Made by a program: the position numbers and the translations under genes. From assembly GCA_028288405.1 (NCBI GenBank), contig JAQBNS010000052.1, positions 30,284 to 94,283 of the forward strand: 64,000 bases of DNA, in the 5' to 3' direction. Source of the DNA: Chitinophagaceae bacterium. GTDB lineage: Bacteria; Bacteroidota; Bacteroidia; Cytophagales; Cytophagaceae. Shown here one piece after another: positions 20,523 through 30,227 of this stretch (the stretch's first letter is position 1; every line of letters begins with the position of its first letter). The notes beneath the pieces are model-generated. The model had not been told where the DNA came from and searched no databases. It saw only the letters and a program-made list of their open reading frames with translations.

Positions 20523-21444
20523 GTTTATTGAAAACCTGTATGTCGTCTGTCTTTTCACCTACTCCTATATACTTGACAGGAATTTGCAACTGGTCTGAAA
20601 TACCAATCACTACGCCGCCTTTGGCTGTGCCATCAAGCTTGGTAATGGCTAATGCCGTGACTTCTGTTGCTTTTGTAAATTCCTTCGCTTGATTCAATGC
20701 ATTTTGTCCGGTACTTCCGTCTAATACCAGTAAGACTTCATGCGGTGCTTCCGGTATAAATTTCTGGATGACGCGTTTGATCTTTGACAACTCATCCATC
20801 AGACCGACTTTGTTGTGCAATCTTCCTGCAGTATCAATGATCACAACATCCGCTTGCATCTCTACTCCTTGCTTCACCGCATCGAAAGCGACAGAGGCCG
20901 GATCGGTATTCATACCGTGTGATACAACCGGCACACCGGCACGTTCACCCCAGCGTTTCAATTGATCTACTGCAGCAGCGCGAAAGGTATCTCCGGCACC
21001 AAGTAATACTTTCTTTCCTCGCTTTTGAAACTGTGTAGCGAGTTTACCAATGGTGGTCGTTTTACCTGCACCATTCACACCCACGACCATGATCACATAA
21101 GGACCATTTACTTTAGGAATATCGAAGTCACCGTTGCCGGCATCGTCCGCATCTTTCAATAAAGCAGCGATTTCTTCTTTTAAAATTTTATCCAATTCAG
21201 CCGTACCTGAATACTTATCGTTGGCTACGCGCTGCTCAATGCTTGCAATAATTTTTAATGTAGTCTCAATACCGACATCAGACGTTACCAGTACTTCCTC
21301 CAGGTTATCCAATACTTCCTCGTCTACTTTGGATTTGCCCAAAACAGCTTTGTTCAGCTTTCCGAAAAAACTTTCCCTCGTCTGGGCAAGTCCTTGATCC
21401 AGCGATTCTTTTTTTTCCTTAGAAAAGAAATCGAATAACCCCAT
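20488..21444 (-). CDS. ftsY: Signal recognition particle-docking protein
   Basis: VMVVGVNGAGKTTTIGKLA, DTFRAAAVDQLK, DTAGRLHNK, TKLDGTAKGG. Confidence 0.96.
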   Translation of the reverse strand: MGLFDFFSKEKKESLDQGLAQTRESFFGKLNKAVLGKSKVDEEVLDNLEEVLVTSDVGIETTLKIIASIEQRVANDKYSGTAELDKILKEEIAALLKDADDAGNGDFDIPKVNGPYVIMVVGVNGAGKTTTIGKLATQFQKRGKKVLLGAGDTFRAAAVDQLKRWGERAGVPVVSHGMNTDPASVAFDAVKQGVEMQADVVIIDTAGRLHNKVGLMDELSKIKRVIQKFIPEAPHEVLLVLDGSTGQNALNQAKEFTKATEVTALAITKLDGTAKGGVVIGISDQLQIPVKYIGVGEKTDDIQVFNKHAFVESLFKRS

Positions 21445-21575
21445 ATTAAATTCTTATTCTTTAGACCATAAGTATCATGTAAATCCTACCAATCATTTGA
21501 TTGATAGGAGAGACGATTAATTGAATCAGATTATTCTAATGTATAATCTGAGTTAAAAACCGTTTCCCTCTTTAC

Positions 21576-21604
21576 AAAAAAAGTCCCAATAAGGGACTTT
21601 TTAT
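21576..21604 (-). terminator. Terminator after rpmB-rpmG-DUF4295 operon
   Basis: AAAAAAGTCCCaataaGGGACTTTTTATA. Confidence 0.7.
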
Positions 21605-21624
21605 ATACTTACCTTAATGTAAGA

Positions 21625-21780
21625 CTATCTTTTTAACGCTTCCTGAACTTCAGTCACAGGAACCATTTCTTCTTTAAACGTGTAAGCACCTGTTTTATCA
21701 GATCTTACCGCTCTAATGATCTTCGCAAAACCTTTGTTCGGATCTGTACTTTTCAGCGTTGCAACTACCTTCTTAGCCAT
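21625..21780 (-). CDS. DUF4295-family small protein (51 aa), ribosome-operon associated
   Basis: MAKKVVATLKSTDPNKGFAKIIRAVRSDKTGAYTFKEEMVPVTEVQEALKR, directly after rpmG. Below the ORF track length cutoff. Confidence 0.88.
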   Translation of the reverse strand: MAKKVVATLKSTDPNKGFAKIIRAVRSDKTGAYTFKEEMVPVTEVQEALKR

Positions 21781-21782
21781 AA

Positions 21783-21965
21783 CTATTTAATTTCTTTATG
21801 AACAGTATATTTTTTCAAAACAGCGTTGAATTTTTTCAACTCTAATCTTTCCGTTGTGTTTTTTCTATTCTTAGTAGAAATGTAACGGCTAGTGCCCGGA
21901 AGACCAGTATTTTTGTGTTCAGTACATTCTAGGATGACCTGTACTCTATTCTTATTTTTTGCCAT
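21783..21965 (-). CDS. rpmG: 50S ribosomal protein L33
   Basis: [47 protein letters not shown]. Confidence 0.97.
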   Translation of the reverse strand: MAKNKNRVQVILECTEHKNTGLPGTSRYISTKNRKNTTERLELKKFNAVLKKYTVHKEIK

Positions 21966-21991
21966 GATTGCAGCGATTATCTATTGTAATA

Positions 21992-22219
21992 CTATAATAA
22001 TACCCCAGCGTCTTTCAACACTGCAGAAATACCTTTTTTGTTGATTGTTTTGATCGCTTTCGTAGAGACTTTCAACGTGATCCAACCATTTTCTTCCGGA
22101 ACAAAGAATTTCTTCGTTTGAAGATTTGGGTAGAATTTACGTTTCGTTCTATTATTAGCGTGAGAAACATTATTCCCTACTCTTGTTCTTTTTCCTGTTA
22201 ATTGACAAACTCTTGCCAT
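21992..22219 (-). CDS. rpmB: 50S ribosomal protein L28
   Basis: [34 protein letters not shown]. Confidence 0.97.
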   Translation of the reverse strand: MARVCQLTGKRTRVGNNVSHANNRTKRKFYPNLQTKKFFVPEENGWITLKVSTKAIKTINKKGISAVLKDAGVLL

Positions 22220-22469
22220 GATCTTCTAGCGATTAATGTATTCCAAAATAAATTAATGGGTTGCAAATATCATCAAAGAAAATACAATTCGCAAACATAT
22301 ACCCTTTATTTTTATCAATTCTTCCGGTATAGCTAACCTCGTAGAAAAAGGGAATTTGCTTATAATCTTCTATTTAAGAGCCTCAAAATACACTCCGCCT
22401 TAATTTTTTTTAGTAAATTGCACCCCAATTGCCCCTTTTGGGGCCTTTAAAATTTATACAAATACGAAA

Positions 22470-23705
22470 ATGATTGACACTTTGAATGCCACGGAAAAAA
22501 ACATTGCCTTAGAAGAACGATATGGAGCGCACAATTACCATCCCTTGCCTGTTGTATTGGCAAAAGGAGAAGGAGTATTTGTATGGGACGTGGAAGGCAA
22601 ACGGTATTTTGATTTCTTATCCGCCTATAGTGCTGTCAATCAAGGTCACTGTCACCCTGCTATCATTAAGGCATTGACAGACCAGGCACAAACGCTTACC
22701 CTGACTTCCAGAGCTTTTCATAACGACAAGTTAGGGGTGACGGAAAAATACCTGTGCGAATATTTTGGTTATGACAAGGTATTGATGATGAACTCAGGAG
22801 TTGAAGGAGTAGAAACTGCCATCAAACTGGCCCGCAAATGGGGATATACTAAAAAAGGGATTCCTACGGACCGTGCGGTAATTGTAGCAGTAGAGCGCAA
22901 TTTTCATGGAAGAACCCTGGGGATTATCTCCGCTTCTACCGATCCTGATTCCAGAAATAATTTCGGTCCCTTTATGCCGGGCTATCATATTATACCTTAC
23001 GATAACGTACAGGCATTGGAAGAGGCGTTGCAAAATCCTAATGTATGCGGATTGTTGATTGAACCAATCCAGGGAGAAGCAGGTGTATATGTTCCTCAGG
23101 AAGGCTATTTAAAAAAGGCGCAGGAATTGTGTAAAAAACACAATGTAATCCTCATGATCGATGAAATACAAACGGGCATTGCTCGTACGGGTAAACTGCT
23201 GGCTTCTGATCATGAAGGCGTACATCCTGATTTATTGATCCTCGGAAAAGCCTTATCTGGCGGTACTTATCCGGTATCTGCCGTATTGACCAGTGATGAA
23301 ATCATGTTGACCATCAAACCAGGTGAACACGGTTCTACCTTCGGAGGAAACCCTATGGCTTGTGCCGTAGCAGTAGCCGCATTGGAAGTGGTAAAGAATG
23401 AAAAGTTGGCCGAAAATGCGGACAAACTTGGCAAACTTTTCCGCAGCCGCATGCAAGCTCTTGTCGGTAAAAGCAGCATCGTCACGCTCGTAAGAGGAAA
23501 AGGATTGCTGAATGCTATCGTGATCAAACCGACAAAAGACGGAAAGACCGCATGGGATGTATGTGTTCGCCTGAAAGAAAATGGCTTACTGGCCAAACCT
23601 ACTCACGGTGATATCATTCGCTTTGCGCCTCCATTGGTCATTACAGAAGCGCAGATCAACGAATGCTGCGATATCATCGAACAAACTATTCAGTCATTTG
23701 AATAG
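22470..23705 (+). CDS. rocD: Ornithine--oxo-acid transaminase
   Basis: Class-III aminotransferase: [45 protein letters not shown]. Confidence 0.94.
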   Translation: MIDTLNATEKNIALEERYGAHNYHPLPVVLAKGEGVFVWDVEGKRYFDFLSAYSAVNQGHCHPAIIKALTDQAQTLTLTSRAFHNDKLGVTEKYLCEYFGYDKVLMMNSGVEGVETAIKLARKWGYTKKGIPTDRAVIVAVERNFHGRTLGIISASTDPDSRNNFGPFMPGYHIIPYDNVQALEEALQNPNVCGLLIEPIQGEAGVYVPQEGYLKKAQELCKKHNVILMIDEIQTGIARTGKLLASDHEGVHPDLLILGKALSGGTYPVSAVLTSDEIMLTIKPGEHGSTFGGNPMACAVAVAALEVVKNEKLAENADKLGKLFRSRMQALVGKSSIVTLVRGKGLLNAIVIKPTKDGKTAWDVCVRLKENGLLAKPTHGDIIRFAPPLVITEAQINECCDIIEQTIQSFE

Positions 23706-23778
23706 TAGAATGAATTTGGGAATAAGTAAATAAGATAGGTATAGTATTGTTCATAGAAGGAGTTTGGTGAGTTGAATT

Positions 23779-23893
23779 TGGGCGTGCCCCTGCGGGTCGG
23801 GCTATCCGCTGCAAGTCCTCGCTCGAAACAATCTTAGATCATAACCATTACTTACTGGCTCGCTGTGGGCTTTACGCTCCTATCCCTCACGCG
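23779..23893. repeat. Dispersed intergenic repeat (GGGCGTGCCCC...CTCGCTGTGGGCTTTACGCTCCTATCCCTCACGC), copy 1
   Basis: Shares GGGCGTG, GGGTCGGG, CAAGTCCTCGCTCG, GCTCGCTGTGGGCTTTnCGCT and TATCCCTCACGC blocks with 37972-38120. Confidence 0.8.
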
Positions 23894-23943
23894 AACTGCA
23901 CTCATACCTTAGAGCAATAATTGAATTTATAAATTTCGTCTTA

Positions 23944-24921
23944 ATGAGAAGACCTAGAAGAAATAGAAAGTCAGAAACCATTCGCTCTTTGGTAAGAGAA
24001 CACCAGGTCACTGTCAATGACCTGGTGTTTCCACTCTTCGTGACCGATGGACAAAACGTTCGCCACGAGGTTTCCTCTATGCCTGGTATTTTCAGGCTAT
24101 CCAAAGACCTCATCGTGAAAGAGGTGGGAGAATGCATCGCGCTGGGACTAAAAACATTTATACTCTTTCCTCATGTCAATGAATCCGTTAAAGATTCGCT
24201 GGCTACGGAAAGTTACAATCCCAATAGCACCTATATCCAAACCATCAGAGCCATCAAGTCCGCCTATCCGGAATGCTGTCTCATTACGGATGTAGCGATG
24301 GATCCTTATAGCTCTGACGGTCATGACGGCATTGTACAGGACGGTGAAATATTGAACGATGAAACCCTGGAAGTATTAGGAAAGATGGCCATTGCACAGG
24401 CCGTGGCAGGCGCCGACATCATCGGACCATCTGACATGATGGACGGCAGAGTCGGATATTTGCGCGATGCCTTGGATCAGCACGGTTTTGAACGCGTTTC
24501 CATCATGTCTTATACAGCCAAATACGCCAGTGCTTTTTATGGTCCTTTCCGCGATGCGCTGGATTCTGCACCCAAATCAGGCGATAAGAAAACCTATCAA
24601 ATGGATCCCGCCAACAGCACAGAAGCTTTATTGGAAGCTGAACTGGATTTCGCGGAAGGTGCGGACATGCTGATGGTCAAGCCTGCGGGAGCTTACCTGG
24701 ATATTATCAAGACACTCTATGATGAATTTGAAATACCCATCGTAGCCTATCAGGTAAGCGGAGAATATGCGATGATCAAAGCGGCTGCTTTAAAAGGATG
24801 GTTGGATAATGATAAAGTAAGGGATGAAAGTCTTTTGGCCATAAAAAGGGCCGGAGCCAAGATCATTATCACTTACTTCGCGAAGGAATTTGCAGAAAAT
24901 CAAAACTTTAGGGTATCTTAG
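23944..24921 (+). CDS. hemB: Porphobilinogen synthase
   Basis: RRPRRNRKSETIRSLVREH, DGHDGIVQDGEILNDETLE, VKPAGAYLDI. Confidence 0.96.
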   Translation: MRRPRRNRKSETIRSLVREHQVTVNDLVFPLFVTDGQNVRHEVSSMPGIFRLSKDLIVKEVGECIALGLKTFILFPHVNESVKDSLATESYNPNSTYIQTIRAIKSAYPECCLITDVAMDPYSSDGHDGIVQDGEILNDETLEVLGKMAIAQAVAGADIIGPSDMMDGRVGYLRDALDQHGFERVSIMSYTAKYASAFYGPFRDALDSAPKSGDKKTYQMDPANSTEALLEAELDFAEGADMLMVKPAGAYLDIIKTLYDEFEIPIVAYQVSGEYAMIKAAALKGWLDNDKVRDESLLAIKRAGAKIIITYFAKEFAENQNFRVS

Positions 24922-24994
24922 GGATTAAGTTAAATCTTTATTAAATCATATTCGTATACCCTTTAGTACAAAAACTGGGGATGAATTTTAGCTT

Positions 24995-26929
24995 ATGCGG
25001 TTGTTGTTGCTTTGTGTGTTTTTGAATCTCAGTCTTGCTTTTGTAGGAACTGCACAAAGCTTTTTGAAAAAAAAATCAAAAGACGACACCGAACAAATTG
25101 TTCCTATCTCCGACATAGAGAAGCATGATTTATTAATTGCCTATAAAGAAGCCGGCAAGAAAAAGAATGCCCTGAGAAAAATCTTGCAACACTCCATTGA
25201 CGAAGGATACGATTCACTAACGAGCGTCATTTATGAAAGCCTTTCCGTTGTTCAGGTAGAAGAGGAAAAATACGACAATGCTTTGGAAAGCATTACTCAG
25301 GCCATTCACTACAATGATCATTCCGTTCAAAAGAAACGCACCGCCAACTTGTACAATCAGGCTGGACACATCTGTCAGTACTTGAAGAAATTTGACAAGT
25401 CCATCAGTTATTATAATCAAGCCCTTAAGTTTTACGAAGACCTCGGAGACCAGGTAGAAGTAGCCAATGCATATGTCAACATTGGTAACACCTATTATAA
25501 GACAGGTCGTGTAGAAGAATCTAAGGAAAGTCTCATCAAGGCTTCCAAGACATTTGAAAACCCCTCTGTTGTCAACAGCAATAAGAAAGAATCCGCTAAA
25601 GGCTTGGCGGATTTGGGAAAAGCATACGATGACATCGGAGATTTTACAAAAGCATTAAACCTGCTGGAAAACTCACTGGTTATTTTTGAAAGCAATGAGG
25701 ATTATGAAGGCTTGGCTTCTACCCTTGCCTCTTTAGGTCATGTGCAATTAAATCTCAAACGCTATGAGGATGCGGAAAAATCATTCCTGCGTTCTTTAGA
25801 AATCAGTCAGCAGTACAATTATAAGCTCTCTCTGATGGAGAGTTACAAAGGCATGTCTCAGATCCTGAGCATTAAAAAAGAATACAAAGAAGCATTGGGG
25901 ATGTACGATTCTTATATCCTGATGAAAGATTCCATTTATCTGGAAGAGAAAAAAGCGGCTGTAGCTGCCGCCACTTCTCAGCTCAATCTTAAAATCAACG
26001 AACAAGAGTTGATGCTCTCTCACAAAAGAGCGGAGCTCTCAACGATACTGGATAAGAAAAACGATCAATTGCTGATCAGTATGATTCTTGCGTTTGTATT
26101 GACCTCTCTGGTTATTATTTTCTTGTTTAGAAAATACCAAAATAAAAAACGTGTGTCAGAAAACTTACAAAAAGAAAATTCATCGTTGATTAAAACGAAT
26201 GTAGATCTTTCTCAAAGTCAGGAATTTTTGGAAAAGACCAACGCAGCAAAAGATAAATTGTTTTCTATCGTTGCTCACGACTTGAAAAGCCCGATCGCTT
26301 CTATCAAAGGATTCACGGAGCTTCTGGCCACCAATCCGGATGCATTTACACTAGCGGAAATTTCAGATCTCGGCAAGAAAATGAACGCCTCGTTAGGTAA
26401 CCTGAATCAATTACTGGATAACTTACTGAAGTGGGCCATGAGCCAAAGTGGGTTGATGGAATTTCATCCCCAGGAAATACTGTGTGCTGATTTCATTGAG
26501 TCTAATATCCAGATCTATCAACCCATCGCCGAGAAAAAAGCGATCACACTGAGAGCGCCAACTGATAATTGTGATGTGACACTTTATGGAGATGTCAACA
26601 TGCTCAATTTCGTATTGCGAAACATCATCCACAATGCCGTGAAATTTACAGATCACAAAGGAAGCATCCATGTTTCGAGCAAGGTATCCAGCGGAAAGTT
26701 AAAAATCACTGTCAGCGATACGGGTGTAGGGATGAGCCCTGAAGCCTTGGAAAATATTTTCAATATCGACAGACGCAAAAAGTCTTTAGGCACGCTGCAT
26801 GAAAAAGGCACCGGCCTCGGGTTGGTATTGAGTAAAGAATTTATGGATAAAAACGGAGGACATGTTGACGTGTCCAGTGAATTGGGAAAAGGTACGACTT
26901 TTACTTTGTATTTCCCTTTAGCTAAATAA
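24995..26929 (+). CDS. TPR-containing sensor histidine kinase
   Basis: TPR array, TM helix, H-box FSIVAHDLKSPIASIKGF, HATPase GTGLGLVLS. Confidence 0.92.
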   Translation: MRLLLLCVFLNLSLAFVGTAQSFLKKKSKDDTEQIVPISDIEKHDLLIAYKEAGKKKNALRKILQHSIDEGYDSLTSVIYESLSVVQVEEEKYDNALESITQAIHYNDHSVQKKRTANLYNQAGHICQYLKKFDKSISYYNQALKFYEDLGDQVEVANAYVNIGNTYYKTGRVEESKESLIKASKTFENPSVVNSNKKESAKGLADLGKAYDDIGDFTKALNLLENSLVIFESNEDYEGLASTLASLGHVQLNLKRYEDAEKSFLRSLEISQQYNYKLSLMESYKGMSQILSIKKEYKEALGMYDSYILMKDSIYLEEKKAAVAAATSQLNLKINEQELMLSHKRAELSTILDKKNDQLLISMILAFVLTSLVIIFLFRKYQNKKRVSENLQKENSSLIKTNVDLSQSQEFLEKTNAAKDKLFSIVAHDLKSPIASIKGFTELLATNPDAFTLAEISDLGKKMNASLGNLNQLLDNLLKWAMSQSGLMEFHPQEILCADFIESNIQIYQPIAEKKAITLRAPTDNCDVTLYGDVNMLNFVLRNIIHNAVKFTDHKGSIHVSSKVSSGKLKITVSDTGVGMSPEALENIFNIDRRKKSLGTLHEKGTGLGLVLSKEFMDKNGGHVDVSSELGKGTTFTLYFPLAK

Positions 26930-27000
26930 GCTAGGGAGCTAGGAGGGACGAGCCAGGTATCTATATTCCTAGCTCGTCCCTCCTAGCTCCTAGCTTATTT
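26924..27000. repeat. Heptamer-array inverted repeat, GAGCTAG/GAGGGAC family
   Basis: AAATAAGCTAGGGAGCTAGGAGGGACGAGC...CTAGCTCGTCCCTCCTAGCTCCTAGCTTATTT. Right arm reverse complement parses GAGCTAG GAGGGAC GAGCTAG. Between convergent genes; includes the upstream stop. Confidence 0.85.
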
Positions 27001-27001
27001 A

Positions 27002-27667
27002 TCATCTCACCGCAACAATCATATCCTTCTTACCCGGCGGTCCTTTCACCAATCCTGCTTCAAATCCCACTGTTATCAAGTCTCTCCGCAATTGAGCTTT
27101 TGCCGTATAAGTAACTAATCGTGCACCGGGTTTCATGGCTTGATACAACTTTTTCAAATTACTGACACCCCATAGTTCTGCCTGTTTTCTGGGAGCAAAG
27201 CCATCGAAGTAAACCACATCGTAATAGGCATCAGGCAGCAGCACATCTTCCAGTTTCACTTTATCTTTTAATAAAGTAAAGAGCGCCGTGAGTTTTTGTT
27301 TTTCATTCCACTGCGCTTCATTGAGTTGATTCCACAAGGGTTCTTCAGCCAGCAATTGCCCGTAATTCAGTGCCGACCAAATCTCTTTCGACAAGGGATA
27401 AGGTTCTAAACTATGGTATTCTGTTTCTTGTCCCCGGCTTTGCGCTTCTATCGCGGTAAGCAGCGCATTCAATCCGGTGCCGTAACCAATTTCAAGTACC
27501 TTCAATAATCCCGGTTTTAGCACCGGTAGAAAACCGTTGTTCAGGTATACATGCACCGACTCGGGTATCGCGCCGCGTGTGGAATGATACGTTTCATTGA
27601 GTGCAGGTAAAAAAATAGTATGTGACCCGTCCTCACACAAAATCAGCTGAGGCTCTTGTTGTTCCAT
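27002..27667 (-). CDS. mnmD: tRNA 5-methylaminomethyl-2-thiouridine methyltransferase (MnmD-like)
   Basis: SAM motif VLEIGYGTGLNALLTA, YFDGFAPRKQAELWG. Confidence 0.9.
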   Translation of the reverse strand: MEQQEPQLILCEDGSHTIFLPALNETYHSTRGAIPESVHVYLNNGFLPVLKPGLLKVLEIGYGTGLNALLTAIEAQSRGQETEYHSLEPYPLSKEIWSALNYGQLLAEEPLWNQLNEAQWNEKQKLTALFTLLKDKVKLEDVLLPDAYYDVVYFDGFAPRKQAELWGVSNLKKLYQAMKPGARLVTYTAKAQLRRDLITVGFEAGLVKGPPGKKDMIVAVR

Positions 27668-28437
27668 TAGTTGAGAAAAGGGATTTGTCCTAAACAGTAA
27701 AAAGAACTGTTCAATAAATTTTCTTTATTGTAACGGAAACGCTTTCCATCGGGCAGCAACACCTTGCCTCCTGCAGCTTCTACTACCGCCTGTCCTGCGG
27801 CAGTATCCCACTCCATGGTAGGACCATGGCGGTAATACAAATCGGCTGAACCCTCTGCTATCATGCAAAACTTCAGTGAACTTCCAACGGCTATCGTCTC
27901 TTCCACTTTGTATTTTGCCATCACATCTGCTTCTTCCTGCGAGCTGTGAGAACGGCTGCCAACAGCTGTAATGTGTGTATGGGTATTCTTTACGTGAATA
28001 GAAGTTTCTATCCCGTCAATAATTTTTACCGCTCCTTGAGCATCGCCCCAATACAAAACCTTTTGAACCGGTACATACACCAGGCCCAATACCGGATAAC
28101 CATTCTCCATCAAAGCAATGTTCACGGTAAACTGCCCGTTGCGTTTGATGAACTCACGCGTACCGTCCAAGGGATCAACAAGCCAGAACTTCGTCCACTC
28201 TTTACGTTCGGTATAATCTGTATGTTTTCCTTCTTCGGAAAGCACAGGAATATCGGACCAAAGACCCTTTAAAGCCTCATCAATAACAATATGGGCCGCT
28301 TTATCAGCCTTCGTCAAAGGAGAATGATCTGCCTTAAAATCTATACTCGCGTGGAAATCGTCGTGAAGGTATATCTCCATGATCTTTTCCCCCGCTTTCA
28401 AGGCAATCTCGATCAATTCCTGTTTCATCGTTTTCAT
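27667..28437 (-). CDS. cysQ: 3'(2'),5'-bisphosphate nucleotidase
   Basis: DHSPLTKADKAAH, VDPLDGTREFIKRNGQFTVNIAL, MEWDTAAGQAVVEAAG. Internal start MKTMKQELIEI preferred. Confidence 0.9.
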   Translation of the reverse strand: MKTMKQELIEIALKAGEKIMEIYLHDDFHASIDFKADHSPLTKADKAAHIVIDEALKGLWSDIPVLSEEGKHTDYTERKEWTKFWLVDPLDGTREFIKRNGQFTVNIALMENGYPVLGLVYVPVQKVLYWGDAQGAVKIIDGIETSIHVKNTHTHITAVGSRSHSSQEEADVMAKYKVEETIAVGSSLKFCMIAEGSADLYYRHGPTMEWDTAAGQAVVEAAGGKVLLPDGKRFRYNKENLLNSSFYCLGQIPFLN

Positions 28438-28664
28438 AGGCTTCAAAAATACAGAATTCCCAAGAAAAAGGACTGAAGAAAAGGAATTTAACATTCGGCA
28501 AAAAAGCCAATTGTTAGAATTATGTTTCTGTGATTCAGCGGAAGTCAAACATTCGCTTGTTGATTCCCTGCAGAAGTGCAATTTTCTTTGGCAGAGGGCT
28601 TTCAGTATGAATCTTTTAAGTAATGAAAGCACCAAATTTTATTCGCTTATTAAGAGAAAAATTG

Positions 28665-28672
28665 TATTTTTG
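28665..28672 (+). promoter_or_regulatory. TATTTTTG -7 element upstream of cysC
   Basis: TATTTTTG ends 16 nt before cysC ATG. Confidence 0.45.
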
Positions 28673-28688
28673 CAGTCCTTAAGTACAC

Positions 28689-29279
28689 ATGGAAAACATC
28701 CACCCTATATTTGACCAGGTTTTAGCAAGGACTTCAAAAGAAGCCATGCTGCATCAGAAAGGCATTGTATTGTGGTTCGTAGGACTCTCCGGATCAGGTA
28801 AAAGTACCATTGCCAAAGCGCTTGAACGAGATTTGCATCAAGCGGGTAAACTCACCATGTTATTGGATGGTGACAATTTGAGAACAGGCATCAATAACAA
28901 CTTAGGTTTCTCTGAAGCGGACCGCAAAGAAAACATCCGACGTGCCGCCGAGGTAGCCAAGCTCTTTGCTGATAATGGCATCATTACCATTTGTTCGCTG
29001 ATCAGTCCAACCGAAGAAATCCGCAACATGGCGAAAGAAATCATTGGGAAAGACTATTTCGAAGTATTCATCAACTGTCCTTTGGAAATATGCGAACAGC
29101 GCGATGTAAAAGGATTGTATCAAAAAGCGCGTAAAGGAGAAATCAAAAACTTTACCGGCATTGATTCTCCTTTCGAACATCCAGTGCATCCATCCATTGA
29201 AGTGCGCACAGACCTTACGTCTTTAGACGAGTGCAAAGACAACATCTTGCGCGCCGTTACACCACTCATTACTCAATAA
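28689..29279 (+). CDS. cysC: Adenylyl-sulfate kinase
   Basis: WFVGLSGSGKSTIAKALE, SPFEHPVHPSIEV. Confidence 0.95.
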   Translation: MENIHPIFDQVLARTSKEAMLHQKGIVLWFVGLSGSGKSTIAKALERDLHQAGKLTMLLDGDNLRTGINNNLGFSEADRKENIRRAAEVAKLFADNGIITICSLISPTEEIRNMAKEIIGKDYFEVFINCPLEICEQRDVKGLYQKARKGEIKNFTGIDSPFEHPVHPSIEVRTDLTSLDECKDNILRAVTPLITQ

Positions 29280-29292
29280 GAAATCTACACAC

Positions 29293-30198
29293 ATGGCATC
29301 TTATAATCTTACACACCTTAAACAACTGGAAGCAGAAGCGATCTTCATCATGCGCGAAGTGGCTGCTCAGTTTGAAAAACCGGTCTTGCTTTTTTCAGGA
29401 GGTAAAGACTCTATCGTTATGGTTCGCCTGGCGCAGAAAGCCTTTTCTCCGGCAAAGTTTCCTTTCCCTTTGATGCACATCGATACCGGACACAACTTTG
29501 TTGAAGCCATCGACTTCCGTGATGACATGGTCGCTAAGTTAGGAGCCAACCTGATTGTGCGTTATGTACAAGACTCTATCGACAAAGGTCGTGCGCAGGA
29601 CGAGAAAGGTCCTAACCCTAGTCGCAACGGTTTGCAAACGATTACACTGTTAGATGCGATTGAAGAATTTAAATTCGATGCCGCATTTGGTGGAGCAAGA
29701 AGAGACGAAGAAAAAGCACGTGCAAAAGAACGTTTCTTTTCACACAGAGATGAATTCGGACAATGGGATCCTAAAAACCAACGTCCCGAATTATGGAACT
29801 TGTTCAACGGAAGAAAAAATCCGGGAGAACATTTCCGCGTCTTCCCATTGAGCAACTGGACAGAGATGGATGTATGGCAATACATCGCCAGCGAAAAACT
29901 GGACATACCAAACATCTACTTTACACACAAAAGAGAAATCGTAGTTCGTGACGGTGCATTACTCGCCAAATCTGATTTCATTACCTTATTGAACGGCGAG
30001 AAATACGAAGAAAGAATCGTGCGTTTCCGTACCGTTGGAGATATGACGTGTACAGGAGCAGTAGAGTCGACAGCAGACAACCTGGATGACATCATTCAGG
30101 AAGTAGCGTCAGCGCGTCAGACAGAGCGTGGTACCAGAGCCGATGACAAACGTTCAGAGGCGGCTATGGAAGACCGCAAGAAACAAGGTTACTTTTAA
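29293..30198 (+). CDS. cysD: Sulfate adenylyltransferase subunit 2
   Basis: LLFSGGKDSIVMVRLAQKAF, FGGARRDEEKARAKERFFSHRDEFGQWDPKNQRPELW. Confidence 0.96.
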   Translation: MASYNLTHLKQLEAEAIFIMREVAAQFEKPVLLFSGGKDSIVMVRLAQKAFSPAKFPFPLMHIDTGHNFVEAIDFRDDMVAKLGANLIVRYVQDSIDKGRAQDEKGPNPSRNGLQTITLLDAIEEFKFDAAFGGARRDEEKARAKERFFSHRDEFGQWDPKNQRPELWNLFNGRKNPGEHFRVFPLSNWTEMDVWQYIASEKLDIPNIYFTHKREIVVRDGALLAKSDFITLLNGEKYEERIVRFRTVGDMTCTGAVESTADNLDDIIQEVASARQTERGTRADDKRSEAAMEDRKKQGYF

Positions 30199-30227
30199 TT
30201 GATACTTATTAAGAAGCATTACCGATC

